Shown: in pieces, positions 1 to 12,598 of the stretch
Layout: every line of letters starts with the position of its first letter
Position numbering within the stretch: position 1 is the stretch's first letter
Assembly (NCBI RefSeq): GCF_029407905.1
Contig: NC_073624.1
Location: 121,892,001-121,956,000, forward strand
Reading direction: 5' to 3'
Length of the DNA stretch: 64,000 nucleotides
DNA from: Bubalus kerabau
Taxonomy: Eukaryota > Chordata > Mammalia > Artiodactyla > Bovidae
The notes under the pieces: model-generated
The model's input: only the letters and a program-made list of their open reading frames with translations
The model's database searches: none
What the model was told of the DNA's origin: nothing
Translations under genes and position numbers: made by a program

Positions 1-59
1 TGTCTCTGTGGGGTGGATTTAGTTGTCCTTGGGTTTCATCTGGGGGCAGTAGGTGAAAG

Positions 60-560
60 AGGTCCGAGAGCCTCTCCTGGAACCGGGCTTTGGGGTGGGG
101 ATCACTGAGCGCCTATGGTGAAGGAGGGGACCGCACTGGGAGCGCGCCAGGGGCGGGGCAAACCCCCCGGCAGTGAAGGCCGAGGGTCTGTGGTGTCGGG
201 GCAGGGGTGAGGGTCCCAGTTATACTCCTGGGGGTTACCACTGCAGCTGGTAATGCACCGTGAGCATGCCAAGGGCGGGGCAAAAACGGGCGGGGCCGGT
301 CGGGGTTCCAATCGGGGCGGGCTGAGGGGTCCCTGTTATGCTCTAGGCGGTCGCCATTGTGGCTGGGAACTCACGGAGAGTGCGCCAGGGGCAGGGATCG
401 TGTCATGTCGGGGTGGGGGTGGGGGTCCCAGTTGTGCTCTCGGGGGTTGCCATTGTGGCTGGGAAAGCCCATTTTGTGTGCTCCTGGGTCCCCCTGGATC
501 GGCATCCAGTGGGTGGAGCGGAGGGGTGCGGACCACAGGTAAGGAAACTGGGACTGCGTG
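60..560. repeat. CpG-rich minisatellite of duplicon A
   Basis: Imperfect tandem units of about 100-120 bp. Each has a core of the type CAGTTGTGCTCTCGGGGGT followed by a gcCACTGCGGCTGGGAACGCG-like segment and a GGGGCGGGGC box; cores start near 217, 332 and 429. The block ends with a CAG/GTAAGG splice-donor-like string near 536-542, kept in B and C and changed to GGTCAGG in D. GC boxes and CpG density resemble a promoter or LTR-type regulatory block, but no activity can be claimed. Confidence 0.65.
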
Positions 561-972
561 GAGCAGGGAACCACGTACTCCATTCTCGGGGCTCCCCAAC
601 CTGGCAGTGGCAGAAAGGCCTCGCCTTTGGGGTCAAGGCCTTTGCCGCTTCACCCCTTTGCGGAAAGCTCAGAGCTGTGTGATTTTTCCAACAGTGTAGT
701 GTCCCCTGGAAGTCCAAGGGACAGAGCCCTGAACTCTGGCCGGCTGGCCCAGCCCTGCTTCTGGGTCTTTGTAGGCCAGGGGACCCTTGACCACCTGCTG
801 GGATGGGAAAGAGAAGGGTCCACGGATTGCACCCTAGAAACTTAGTAGGGTGCATGGATTTAAAAACCCAGTGGCTGCCCAGGCAGAAAAGGGAGGAGGG
901 CACCTTGCTGCACTTTCATGACAGAATCTGTGGTTGTCCTGCTGAGGGGTCCTTTCTATGGGGACCCTGTGC

Positions 973-978
973 AATAAA
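973..978 (+). other. Polyadenylation-signal-like AATAAA in duplicon A
   Basis: AATAAA lies in the conserved string TGTGCAATAAAAGTTTGG. The same hexamer occurs at 8358-8363 (B), 31942-31947 (C) and 36430-36435 (D). Together with the upstream CpG-rich block it makes this part of the unit look like a retroviral LTR or the end of an old transcript. Function is inference only. Confidence 0.4.
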
Positions 979-1142
979 AGTTTGGTGTGTTGGAACTGAA
1001 TAATTAGAGCGTGTAAAATTTTTAAATTATGTGGTGGTTTAATTAAAAAAGAAAACCAAGTTTCAAGTTTTTTGGAAATTGAAGTCTAAATATTCAAGGC
1101 CTGTTTTCCTTCCACTGTGGCATTCTATGAAGAAACATGCGT

Positions 1143-1176
1143 GTTTTTGTTTGTTTGTTTGTTTGTTTTGTTTTAA
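1143..1176. repeat. (GTTT)n microsatellite
   Basis: A run of GTTT units. The matching site in copy B (about 8515-8550) is a T-rich tract of different composition, so it has drifted since duplication. Confidence 0.8.
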
Positions 1177-2764
1177 GAAAAGTTTCTGAAAAATGAGGGA
1201 AACAGAAAACCCAGAGGTGCCCCTGTAGTTTGGGGAAGGCCTTAGGAGGTCACTTGGAAATGCTGCTGGCTGTGGGGAGGCAGATGGGCACAGAGCTGTG
1301 CAGGCTTGTCCTTTGCATGCATGTTCTTGTGTGTGGAATCCAGCTCGGAGCCATCTCCTGACGTGTAAGAATTTCACAGACAAACCTTGAGCTAAGCAGT
1401 GCATTTTTTTCCTAAGGAAATCTTTGTCTTAAGCGATGTTAATATCCTATGTATTTCCGCTCGACTCTGGCTTCAGGTCGGTTTCCCCAAAAGGCTCAGA
1501 AGCAACTTGAACAAAACAGTATGTTTTCCTCCTACCTTGTTCTCCTAATCCATGTTAAGGAAACGATGTATTTGCCTGGAAATCTCCCTTTCTTCAAGAT
1601 TCATGTCAATCAATTTTTGGCCTGGGATGACTCACCTGCTGCCCATGTTATCTCAATGCATGTCGTGGGGGAGGGGCCTGGTGCCATTCTCTGAGACACT
1701 GCCTTTCTTTCCATAGCAGACTGCTAGTGGCTGTATAACATCTGGCTAAAGACCAGCAGGGGGTACTCTTACTCCCCGCCCCACCCCCACCCTGCCGCAA
1801 GACTATGTCAGCAGCTTTCTCTATCTCTTTCATCCTTTAATAACACTTGATGACACAAAAGCTCTGAGCGATCAAGTCATATCGAATCTTCATTTCAGAT
1901 TCAAGATGCATTCCATGGTATTGCCATCTTAAGCCTTTCCATCGCTATGGAGTATCTGTCCATGTATTCACGATATTTTTCAGCCATGGTGTAGAATTTC
2001 CAGTGTGCCAGTCTTGTCATCCTCGTTACATCCATGGCAAAGCATTTTATTCATGTTGACATTATTGAAAGGGAATTTTTTTTAATTCCTTTTCAGATTA
2101 TTATCTGCTAGTGTATACAGATAAAACTGTGTGATCATTCATTTTCATCACTTTGGACAGCTTGATAGTTGTCTTTACCTTCTTTCCTTTCTCGTACTTT
2201 AAGATTATCCTGGCACATATATGTACTCCCTCACCCTAATCTCAGTCATGTGTTCGAAGAACTTCTGTCCTTTTATTTATTTATTTTTTGTAACACTGAA
2301 TTCGTTTTGACTATGCTGGGTCTTTGTTGCTAGGTGGAAGTTGCTAGGACCTCTGGACTGCAGTCTCCCATCTCTTGTTGACCTCTTGCTGACCTCTCCA
2401 GAATCCGGGTTGGTGGGAGCTTGTTAGTTCCTTGTTCCTTACCAGGACCTCCTGTTGTAAGATGACTCCTGCAGGTGTTTTCTCTTCTCCGTTGCCTGGC
2501 AAGGGTGGGTGGTCACTGGTTTATTTAACAGAGTGTCTTTTGGTTCTCTGGAAAAAGGTCCTTCTCAGAGTAAATGTATAAAATTGTAAAAGTCAATGTT
2601 TGAAATAATGTATATTCCAAATTGGGTAAGTTGGCTTTTTTTGTTGTGTGTTAGAACTCATCACCAGACCAAAGGCCATGTAGATCTTTTGTTGTTTTCT
2701 CAAATTGTATAGTTTTTGAATGGAATTCCGGTGTTGGTTGCAAAGGTTGTGCTTCTGTTCATGT

Positions 2765-3095
2765 CTTTTTTTTTTTTTTTAATAAACAGTTATTTATTTC
2801 TAGTTGATTGATCACTGCTTTACAATATCGGTTTGATTTGTCATACATCCACACGAATGAACCATAGATGTACGTGTGTCCCCAGCTCTGGAATCTCCCT
2901 CCCACATCCCATGCATCCCCACCTCTCTAGGTTATTACAGTGCCCGAGTTTGAGTTCCCAGAGTCCTAACAGCAAATTCCCGCTGGTTGTCTATTTACAA
3001 ATGTTGGTGTACATGCCTCCATGCTGCTCTCTCCATTCATGTCACCCTCTCCCTCTTGTTCCCAACCCTGGTCCGTAAGTCTGTCCACTATGTCT
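2765..3095 (-). mobile_element. L1 3' UTR fragment, reverse orientation
   Basis: A T-run near 2767 is followed by sequence typical of the antisense of a ruminant L1 3' UTR: GATTGATCACTGCTTTACAA, a TCTCCCTCCCACATCCC string, and text ending in the CTCTCCCTC region. It is present at the same place in copy B (about 10140-10430), so it predates duplication. Subfamily not determined. Confidence 0.55.
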
Positions 3096-4997
3096 GCGTC
3101 TCCAGTGCTGCTATGTGAACACATTCGTCAGACCCATCCTTCTCGATTCCATGTTTTTCTCTTTCTGACTGACTTGCCTGTTTAATACGCTCTCGGTTCA
3201 TCCCTTTCCTTAGAACGGACTCAAATGTGTTCCATCCAGGCTCTGACTGTTCCTTAGCCGTGTTTTGAGGAGGATCATGGAGCCATTGTGCTCCATTTCA
3301 GTTTGGGCTTCCAGCCTTAGTGCTCACAGCAGAGCTGCTTGTGGGAGAGCCCTCTGAGGTCTGTGAGCGCGGGGCTGCCCGCTCTTCCCTGGCGGGAGCT
3401 TTGTCTCCTCAGGCCCCTCAGGGCTTGGGCTCCAGGGTCACGGGGCTGCGTCCCAGCTGAGAGGAGCGGGGTTGCCTCAGTGCCTGCCAGCAGGGAGGCG
3501 CTGAAAGAGGGGAAAATGAGGACGAAGTAGACGTTTCCTGTGTCCAGCTGAGCGCTGACTGGAGGTCCATCTCCGAGACTTGGGGGTTGGGGCTCGGGGG
3601 GAGAACTCCATGTGCAAATGGCGGGTTTCAGTTCGATTTCTGTTCGATAGCCTAGAGGATGGCCTTCACGGATGTTCTTCTGAGTAGCTGGCCAGTTTTC
3701 CTGTCCCTGTTTCTTCAGAAGACTGTCCTTTCCTCTTGGCTCATTCCTGGTTTGATTTTCATGAACTGACCACATCCATGTGGGTTCATTCCTGGGCTCT
3801 CTCTTCTCTCCTGGAGTCCATGTGTCTGTGTTCCTGCCAGTTCCCCACTGTGGTGGTTACTACAGGGCCGTGCTGCAGTTTGAAGTTGGAGAGGAAGATG
3901 CCTCCAGCTGTGTTCTTCTTTCTCAGTCTTCTTGGCCCTTTAAGGTCCTGTTCAATATTAGCAGCCTACTAGTAGGAGTATTTCTGTTTCTGTGAAAAAG
4001 GCCATCGCATATCATTTTGTGATTGCAGTCAGTGGGACTTATCACCCCCTGCCCAACTACAAATGCCATCTCGCTCTCCTCCTTTTCTGCCTCGGCCCCA
4101 ACTATACCTTCCAGTAACATCCAGCGTATAATATAACTTGGGGGAGATTCATCCCTCTTTCTGGCAGCATTTCCCATGTAGTTTCACGTGCCAAATGAAC
4201 TCAAGTTGTTTCATATCTCTCTTTGGGAGGTCTCAGGGGCCCTCTGAAGCATCCCAAAGTTCGCTAGAAGGCAATTATTTAGGCAGGCTTATGCATAGAT
4301 ATCCAAAGCATTTCCAACAGTCAGGTAGGATCACATAAGTCACCGTGACACAATACTTCTCCACTTAGCCAAAGCTAACAAAAGATTTCAAAGGTCAACC
4401 TAGAACAGATTACTTAAGAGGTATAGACACTTAAAATCCATTAGCAAAGGCAGTTCAACATCTCAAGAAAACTTGTGCTAGGCACAAAACTCTTTTCTGG
4501 GCGTCCACTTTCCCTACAACCTCTTTATCTCATTCTGTACCCATTCCTGTGCTTCTCCCATCCTGAAACTGCCGCCTGTAAGAGAGAACTACTTCGGTTT
4601 CCTTCATAAAATGCGATTTCATTCCACATACCTTCTTTTCAGAACAAGTCAGACATCTCCCTTCAGCAACCCAGAACTGACTTTTATATTGGCATTCTAT
4701 AGATTGGTGAACATTTGTATCAGTGATAATACCCCGCCCCTGCCCCCCACCCTCCACCCACAAGAACAAAAGAAAACAACACAAAGAAATTGCTTTCTTA
4801 CACTGAACATGTCAGGACGGTGCCGGACACTATTCATGGACAGTCAAAAATCTCTTGTTTCTGCGTCCTTTCAGGTCGTGAATGTTTCAGAACTTTAATT
4901 TATTTGGAAATGACCTAGCTATTCAATACACTGTCGTCACTTAGTTTAGCACAAGGATAGAAACTCAGGTACCCAAAACACCTGGAGAAACGATTGT

Positions 4998-5182
4998 AAG
5001 TTCAGTTCACTTCAGTTGCTCAGTCGTGTCTGACTATTTGGGACCCCGTGGCCTGCAGGACGCCAGGCTTCCGTGTCCATCACCAACTCCAGGGGCTTGC
5101 TCAAACTCATGTCCATCGAGTCAGTGATGCCATCCAACCATCCTATCCTCTGTCGTCCCCTTCTCCTCTGCCTTCAATCAAG
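4998..5182 (-). mobile_element. BovB 3'-end fragment, reverse orientation
   Basis: Begins with the TTCAGTTCA / GCTCAGTCGTGTCTGACT string, the antisense of the BovB 3' terminus, and runs through the CATCGAGTCAGTGATGCCATCC segment. Copy C has the same fragment at 34509-34692, so it predates the A/C duplication. It is separate from the larger BovB 200 bp downstream. Confidence 0.85.
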
Positions 5183-5377
5183 ACTATTATAGACAGATAT
5201 TTTAGAGTATAATTATTGTGAATGGTTTCTCTAAAAGCTCATATCACAGTTGCATTTTTTAGCTTTGTTGTTGTTTAGAGGTACTTTGTTGTTGACAAGC
5301 TTGTGACAGATATAACAATATAGCAGTTTTTAACCTAGAATAAACCTAGGCACTATGAACATTTTGTGCTTAATGTT

Positions 5378-5387
5378 GATGACTCTT
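5378..5387. repeat. Target-site duplication, left copy (BovB)
   Basis: GATGACTCTT abuts the BovB 3' end. The right copy GAAGACTCTT at 6956-6965 differs by one base. Duplicon C has a single uninterrupted GTTGACTCTT near 34888-34897, which is the empty site. Confidence 0.8.
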
Positions 5388-6955
5388 CAGTTCAGTTCAT
5401 TTCCGTCGCTCAGTCGTGTCCAACTCTTCGCGACTCCATAAATCGCAGCACGCAAGGCCTCCCTGTCCAGCACCAACTCCCGGAGTTCACTCAGACTCAC
5501 GTCCATCGAGTCAGTGATGCCATCCAGCCATCTCATCCTCTGTCGTCCCCTTCTCCTTCTGCCCCCAATCCCTCCCAGCATCAAAGTCTTTTCCAATGAG
5601 TCAACCCTTGGCATGAGGTGGCCAAAGTGCTGGAGTTTCAGCTTCAGCATCATTCCCTCCAAAGAAATCCCAGGGCTGATCTCCTTCAGAAAGGACTGGT
5701 TGGATCTCCTTGCAGTCCAAGGGACTCGCAAGAGTCTTCTCCAACACCACAGTTCCAAAGCATCAATTCTTCGGCGCCCAGCCTTCTTCACGGTTCAACT
5801 CTCACAGCCATCCATGACCATAGGAAAAACCAAAGCCTTGACTAGACAGACCTTTGTTGGCAAAGTAATATCTCTGCTTTTGAATATGCTATCTAGGTTG
5901 GTCATAACTTTCCTTCCAAGGAGTAAGCGTCTTTTAATTTCATGGCTGCAGTCACCATCTGCAGTGATTTGGGAGCTCCCCCAAAATAAAGTCTGACACT
6001 GTTTCCACTGTTCCCTCATCTATTACCCATGAAGTAATGGCACCGGATGCCATGATCTTTGTTTTCTGAATGTTGAGCTTTAAGCCAACTTTTTCACTCT
6101 ACACTGTCACTTTCATCAAGAGGCTTTTGAGTTCCTCTTCACTTTCTGCCATAAGAGTGGTGTCATCTGCATATCTGAGGTGATTGACATTTCTCCCAGC
6201 AATCTTGATTCCCGCTTGTGTTTCTTCCAGTCCGGCGTTTCTCATGATGTACTCTGCATATAAGTTAAATAAGCAGGGTGATGATATACAGCCTGGATGT
6301 ACTCCTTTTCCTATTTGGAACCAGTCTGTTGTTCCATGTCCAGTTCTAACTGTTGCTTCCTGACCTGCATACAGATTTCTCAAGAGGCAGGTCAGGTGGT
6401 CTGGTATTCCCATCTCTTTCAGAATTTCCCACAGTTTACTGTGATCCACACAGTCAAAGGCTTAGGCATAGTCAATGAAGCAGAAGCAGATTTATTTCTG
6501 GAATTCTCTTGCTTTTTCCCTGATCCAGCGGATGTTGGCAATTTGATCTCCGGTTCCTCTGCCTTTTCTAAAACCAGCTTGAACATCAGGAAGTTCACGG
6601 TTCACGTATTGCTGAAGCCTGGCTTGGAGAATTTTGAGCATGACTTTACTAGCATGTGAGATGAGTGCAATTGTGTGGTCGTTTGAGCATTCTTTGGCAT
6701 TGCCTTCCTTTGGGATTGGAATGATAACTGCCCTTTTCCAGTCCTGTGGCCACTGCTGACTTTTCCAAATTTGCTGGCTTATTGAGTGTAGCACTTTCAC
6801 AGCATCATCTTTTAGGATTTGAAATAGCTCAACTGGAATTCCATCACCTCCACTAACTTTGTTCATAGTGATGCTTTCTAAGGCCCACTGGACTTCACAT
6901 TCCAGGATGTCTGGCTCTAGGTCAGTGATCACATCTTCGTGATTATCTGGGTTAT
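5388..6955 (-). mobile_element. BovB LINE, 5'-truncated, reverse orientation
   Basis: RTE-clade non-LTR retrotransposon. The 3' terminus is at 5388 (CAGTTCAGTTCATTTCCGTC) and the 5' truncation at 6955, inside the reverse transcriptase. Ten-base direct repeats flank it and copy C provides the empty site, so the boundaries are well supported. The coding part is broken. Its placement dates it after the split of duplicons A and C. Confidence 0.93.
5795..6932 (-). pseudogene. BovB reverse transcriptase, broken fragment
   Basis: Reverse transcriptase of the RTE/BovB family, which copies element RNA at the nicked target. The N-terminal part lies at 6492-6932, with RT fingers/palm sequence. After an in-frame stop it resumes at 6099-6449, which carries the catalytic YADD box at about 6162-6173 (reverse strand). 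A frameshift follows and C-terminal sequence continues at 5795-6019. The endonuclease domain and upstream region are absent because of 5' truncation. With at least one stop and one frameshift it cannot give a working enzyme. Confidence 0.9.
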
Positions 6956-7549
6956 GAAGACTCTTAGATATGTCTAGACTAGAGTAGAGAAAACAAAAAT
7001 ACTAGATATTTAATATTGATTATTTCCCAGTTCATGGGACTCTGACATTCATTTGGGTCAAAGTTTTCTTGTATTTCCAACAGTTTGATATGTAAGGGCT
7101 ACCCTTTCTGGAGACCATTTAAATAAGAACTCAGAACTTGAGCAATATTATCAAAACCCACAAGGCTCACACTGAGACATACATAAATCCAGACAGACAG
7201 CCAAGAGATCTTCCAGGTTTCCATCTGAGATTTAAAATATTTCTTTGAGCCGTTTTCCTGGGTGGTGGGGGGTGGCAGCAAGGCAGGCTTTGGTAACAAG
7301 CTCATTGTGTGTAATTGCATATGAAAAGAACCAGCTTTCTGGGTTCCAAGAAAAAAAGGTTCCTTGGTAACAAATTTTGTCTGGATCTATAGAATATCAT
7401 GGCCCTCCTAGGTCAGGTCACCTATCCTTTCTGTAGTCATCCTTTTATCCCTAAATCATAGACAGCTTGGATTGTCTCTGTGGGGTGGATTTACTTGTCC
7501 TCAGGTTTCATCTGGTAGCAGTAGGTGAAATAGGTCCGAGAACCTCTCC

Positions 7550-7935
7550 TGGAACCGGGCGTGGGGGCGGGGCTCACCGGAAGCCCATGGTGAAGGTGGG
7601 GACAGCACCGTGAGCGCACCTGGGGCGGGGCGAACCCCAGGCGGCAAGGGGCGGGGGTCGTGTCGTGTCGGGGCGCGGGTGGGGGTCCCAATTGTGCTCT
7701 CGGTTGTCGCCACTGCGGCTGGGAACGCACCAAGAGCACACCAGGGGCGGACGAACCCGGCCAGCGTGGGACGGGAAGGTGGGTCATGGCAGCGGTGGGT
7801 GGGGCTATCCCCAGTTGTGCTCTCGGGGTAGCCATTGTGGCAGGGAACGCCCATTTAGTGCGCTCCTGGTTCCCCTGGATCGGCATCCAGTTGGTGGAGC
7901 AGTGGGGTGCGGACCATAGGTAAGGGAACTGGGAC
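7550..7935. repeat. CpG-rich minisatellite of duplicon B
   Basis: Same motif family as 60-560. Two clear cores (near 7687 and 7809) are about 122 bp apart, with GGGGCGGGGC boxes. It has fewer units than copy D, so unit number has changed between copies. Confidence 0.65.
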
Positions 7936-10134
7936 TGCGTGGAGCAGGGAACCACGTATTCAATTCTCGGAGCTCCCCAACCTGGCGGTCGCAGAAAGGC
8001 CTCGCCTTTGGGGTCAAGGCCTTTACCGCTCCACCCCTTTGCGCAAAGCTCAGAGCCGCGAGGTTTTCCCAAGCAGCCTAGTGTCCGCTGGAAGTCCAAG
8101 GGACAGAGCCCTGAACTCTGGCCTGCTGGCCCAGCCCTGCTTCTGGCACTTTGTAGGCCAGCGGGCCCTTGACCACCTGCTGGGATGGTAAAGGGAAGGG
8201 TCCACGGATTGCACCCTAGAAACTTAGTAGGTTGCATGGATTTAAAAACGCGGTGGCCGCCCAGGCAGAAAAGAAGGGAGGAGGGCACCTTGCTGCCCTT
8301 TCATGGCAGTATCTGTGGCTGTCCAGCTGCGTGGGACTTTTCATGGGGACCCTGTGAAATAAAAGTTTGGTGTGTTGGAACTGAATAATTAGAACGTGTA
8401 AAAATTTTAAATTATGTGGTGGTGTAATTTAAAAAAAAATAAAGCAAATTGAGGTCTAAATATTGAAGGCCTGTTTTCCTTCCACTGTGGCATTATATGA
8501 AGAAATGTGTATGCTTTTTTATTTGTTTTTTGTTTTTCTTTTTTTTTTTTAAGAAAAGAGTCTGAAAAATGAGGGAAACAGGAAACCCAGAGGTGCTCCT
8601 GTAGTTTGGGGAAGGCCTAAGGAGGTCACTTGGAAATTCTGCTGGCTGTGGGTTGGGGCAGATGGGCTGTGCAGGCTTGTCCTTTGCATGGATGTTCTTG
8701 TGTGTGGAAATACAGCTCGGAGCCATCTCCTGATGTTTAACAATTTCCCAGACAAACCTTGAGCTAAGCAATGCATTTTCTCCTAAGGAAATGTTTGTCT
8801 TAAGCGGTGTTAATATCCTATGTATTTCCGCTAGACTCTGGCTTCAGGTCGGTTTCCCCAAAAGGCTCAGAAGCGACTTGAAGAAAACAGTATGTTTTCC
8901 TCGTACCTTGTTCTCCTAATCTATGTTAAGGAAATGATATATTTGCCTGGAAATCTGCCTTTCTTCAAGATTCATGTCAATCATTTTTTTGCCTGGGATG
9001 ACTCACCTGCTTCCCATGTTATCTCAATGCATGTCGTGGGTGAGGGGGCCTGGTGCCATGCTCTGAGACATTGCCTTTTTTTCCTTAGCAGAATGCTAGG
9101 GGCTGTATAACATCTGGCTAAAGACCAGCAGGGGGTACGCTTACTGCTCCTCACCCCCACCCCGCCACAAGTCTATGTCAGCAGCTTTCTCTATCTCTTT
9201 TATCCTTTAATAATACTTGATGACACAAAAGCTCTGAACGATCAAGTCATATCGAATCTTCATTTCAGATTCAAGATGCATTCCATGGTATTGCCATCTT
9301 AAGTCTTTCCATCACTATGGAATATCTGTCCATGTATTCAGGATATTTTTCAGCCATGGTGTAGAATTTCCAGTATGCCAGTCTTGTCATCCTCGTTACA
9401 TCCATGGCAAAGCAATTTATTCATGTTGACATTATTGAAAGGGAATTTTTTTAAATTCCTTTTCAGATTATTATCTGCTAGTGTATACAGATAAAACTGT
9501 GTAATCGTTCATTTTCATCACTTTGGACAGCTTGATAGTTGTCTTTACTTTCTTTCCTTTCTTGTACTTTAAGATTATCCTGGCACATATATGTACTGCC
9601 TCACCCCTAATCTCAGTCATGTGTTCAAAGAACTTCTGTCCTTTTATTTATTTATTTTTTTGTAACACTAGAATTCGTTTTGACTATGCTGGGTCTTTGT
9701 TGCTAGGTGGAAGTTGCTAGGACCTCTGGACTGCAGTCTCCCATCTCTTGTTGACCTCTTGCTGACCTCTCCAGAATCCGGGTTGGTGGGAGCTTGTTAG
9801 TTCCTTGTTCCTTACCAGGACCTCCTGTTGTAAGATGACTCCTGAAGGTGTTTTCTCTTCTCTGTTGCCTGGCAAGGTTGGGTGGTCACTGGTTCATTTA
9901 ACAGAGTGTCCTTTGGTTCTCTGGAAAAAGGTCCTTCTCAGAGTAAATATATAAAATTGTAAAAGTCAATGTTTGAAATAATGTATATTCCTAATTAGGT
10001 AAGTTGGCTTTTTTGTTGTGTGTTAGAACTCATCACCAGACCAAAGGCCATGTAGGTCTTTTGTTGTTTTCTAAAATTGTATAGTTTTTTAAATGGAACT
10101 CCGTTGTTAGTTGCAATGTTTGTGCTTCTGTTCA

Positions 10135-10430
10135 TTTCATCTCTCTCTCTTTTTAAACATTTATTTCTAGTTGATTGATCACTGCTTTACAATATCAGTT
10201 TAATTTGTCATACATCCACACAAACGTCCCCTCTTTCTGGAATCTCCCTCCCACATCCCTTCCATCTCCACCTCTCCAGGTTATTTCAGAGCCCCAGTTT
10301 GAGTTCCCTGAGTCCTAACAGCAAATTCCCGCTGGTTGTCTATTTACAAATGTTGGCGTCCATGCTGCTCTCTCCATTCATCTCACCCTCTCCCTCTTTT
10401 TCACCACTCTTGTCCCTAAGCCTGTCCTCT
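10135..10430 (-). mobile_element. L1 3' UTR fragment in duplicon B
   Basis: Counterpart of 2765-3095, with the same GATTGATCACTGCTTTACAA and CCCTCCCACATCCC strings. Shared by descent, not a new insertion. Confidence 0.5.
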
Positions 10431-11395
10431 ATGTCTGCATCTCTGGTGCTGCTATGTGAACAGATTCGTCAGACTCATCCTTCTCAATTCCATGTTTTTC
10501 TCGTTCTGACTGACTTGCCTGTTTAATACACTCTAGGTTCATCTTCTTCCATAGAACGGACTCAAATGTGTTCCTTTTTAGGGCTGCATTCCATCCAGGC
10601 TCTGACTGTTTCTTAACCGTGTTTTGAGGAGGGTCATGGAGCCATTGTGCTCCATTTCAGTTGGGGCTTCTAGCCTTAGTGCTCACAGCAGAGCTGCTTG
10701 TACGTGAGCCCTCTGAGGTCTGTGAGCACGGGGCTGCCCGCTCTTCTCTGGCGGGAGCTTTGTCTCCTCAGGCCCCTCAGGGCTCGGGCTCCAGGGTCAC
10801 GAGGCTGCGTCCCAGCTGAGAGGAGCGGGGTTGCCTCAGTGCCCGCCAGCAGGGAGGCGCTGAAAGAGGGGAAAATGAGGACGAAGTAGACGTTTCCTGT
10901 GTCCAGCTGAGCGCTGACTGGAGGTCCATCTCCGAGACTCGGGGGTTGGGGCTGGGGGGGAGAGCTCCATGTGCAAATGGTGGGTTTTCAGTTCGATTTC
11001 TTTTCGATGGCCTAGAGGATGACCTTCACGGATGTTCTTCCGAGTAGGTGGCCAGTTTTCCTGTCCCTGTTTCTTCAGAAGACTGTCCTTTCCTCTTGGC
11101 TCGTTCCTGGTTTGATTTTCATGAACTTACCACGTCCATATGTGTTCATTCCTGGGCTCTCTCTTCTCTCCTGGAGTCCCTGTGTCTGTGTTCCTGTCAG
11201 TTCCTCACTGTGGCGGTTACTACAGGGCCATGCTGTAGTTTGAAGTCGGAGAGGAGGATGCCTCCAGCTGTGTTCTTCTTTCTCAGTCTTCTTGGCCCTT
11301 TAAGGTCCTGTTCAATATTAGCAGCCTACTAGTAGGAGTATTTATGTTTCTGTGAAAAAGGGAATTCAATATCATTTTGTGATTTCAGTCAGTGT

Positions 11396-11760
11396 ATTTG
11401 TTGATGGCTTTGTTTGCAATGGACATTTTAATTCCTCATTTTTCCAGTGCCTGAGCGTGGAATAGTTTTCTGGTTATTTGTCTTTTCTTTGGTTTCTTTA
11501 TCAGTGCTTTCTAGTTTTCTGACTACTGGTCTTTTATGTCCTTGATTAAGTTTGTTGCTAAATGTTTTATTCTTTTGGATGCAATTATAAGTGGGATTTT
11601 CTTAATTTTTTTTCTGATTTGTATTAGTGTACACAAATGCAAGTGAATTTTGTATATTTATTGGGATTGTAAGTTGTAGTATTTTATATGATTGTCAATT
11701 GATCAGAAATTTTTAAACTTTACTGAATGTAGTCTAACAACTTTTTGTGAAGTTATGGGG
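11396..11760 (-). mobile_element. Old L1 ORF2-like fragment, reverse orientation
   Basis: The string from GATGGCTTTGTTTGCAATGG through TTCTTTGGTTTC, GTTTTCTGACTACTGGTC and GATGCAATTATAAGTGGGAT follows the antisense order of mammalian L1 ORF2 DNA near the end of the RT region. No open frame remains. The 5' and 3' limits are approximate. Confidence 0.5.
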
Positions 11761-12598
11761 AAAATTTTATTTATAAAATCTGTTTCTCCCGCAGACCCAA
11801 GGCATGGTGGTTACTAATAGACTTCCCACAGTACTTCTTCATTCCATTTGGACTCCTTCAAGGGCAGTGGAGCATCACAGCTTTCCTTGAACTTCACCTG
11901 GGTAAGTCTGAACTCTATAGAAAATTTTCATGCCTGTCTCATCTGACTTGTTTGTTTTGAAACATAATTTCCTTTCCAGGTAAAATGTACAGAAAACTTC
12001 TAGCAAAGGGAAAAAGTGCTCACATTTGCCACATCATCTAAAACAGTCTATGTGTTTTATCTAAAATGGGTGCATTCTCCTGCAGAACCTGCACATAGTC
12101 TCCAAAATCAGGACATCATATGGTTTCTACAGTATAATGCAATCCACAGCCCCACTTCCCTTTCAGTAATTGTTCAATTGTATGAATATAATTTTTCTTC
12201 CCATCTTTTTTTTTTTTTTTTAAGAATGTTACTGAGATTTTCAGTGATTTGGACAAATTTGATGGATTTAAAGCAGACGGCGAATATGGGATCTGTGTGG
12301 CCTTTTCTATATGGATATTTTTCACTAAAGATGATTTTAATGTTTATTCATGTTGTAAAATGTGTGAATCCTGCATTCTTTTTTTTCTGCACAGTAATTA
12401 AAAATAAATAACATGTCATTTACCATTTAGATATTTGTAAGCATACAGTGTTGTAGTATGAACTACCTTTCCTTGTTTTGCAAACCGGTTTAATAATGTG
12501 TACCTTGTGCGTGCTTTGAAGAAACTCAAGAAACTGAGTCATTTACTGAAATGGCCCAAGATATCACCTTAGATACCATCGTCATCTTAAACCAAATC
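11761..12598. other. No gene seen; AT-rich intergenic DNA
   Basis: AT-rich sequence with an oligo-T run at 12206-12222 and another near 12380. The open frame at 12016-12411 (+) has no recognisable domain and contains the simple T tract, so it is not called. Confidence 0.5.

Larger units (their letters stand above)
1..7473 (+). repeat. Duplicon copy A (left end cut by window)
   Basis: Low-copy segment also present at 7474-11395 (B), 31059-35417 (C) and 35418-36439 (D). The unit opens with a block beginning TGTCTCTGTGGGGTGGAT, followed by a CpG-rich minisatellite, an AATAAA-bearing block near 970, AT-rich unique-looking sequence, an L1 3' fragment (about 2765-3095), a GC-rich stretch (about 3330-3620, shared with B at 10690-10970), and distal sequence to about 7473 shared with C at 33470-35417. 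Copy A ends at the CATAGACAGCTTGGATTG motif that also precedes copy D. I recognise no gene in it. Open frames here do not keep their reading frame between copies. A BovB interrupts this copy at 5388-6955. Confidence 0.8.
7474..11395 (+). repeat. Duplicon copy B
   Basis: Repeats copy A from its first base (TGTCTCTGTGGGGTGGAT) through the block around A:3995, with small indels; for example B has about 17 extra bases near 10575-10592. The AATAAA is at 8358-8363. It stops near 11395, after GATTTCAGTCAGTG, where A continues with other sequence and B passes into old L1-like DNA. B therefore lacks the distal part of the unit. No gene is recognised. Confidence 0.8.

Noticed and set aside
1..1000. Calling the duplicon start a solo LTR
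   Set aside because: It begins TGT and contains AATAAA, but no CA end, primer site or target repeat could be placed and no matching partner LTR is seen in the window.
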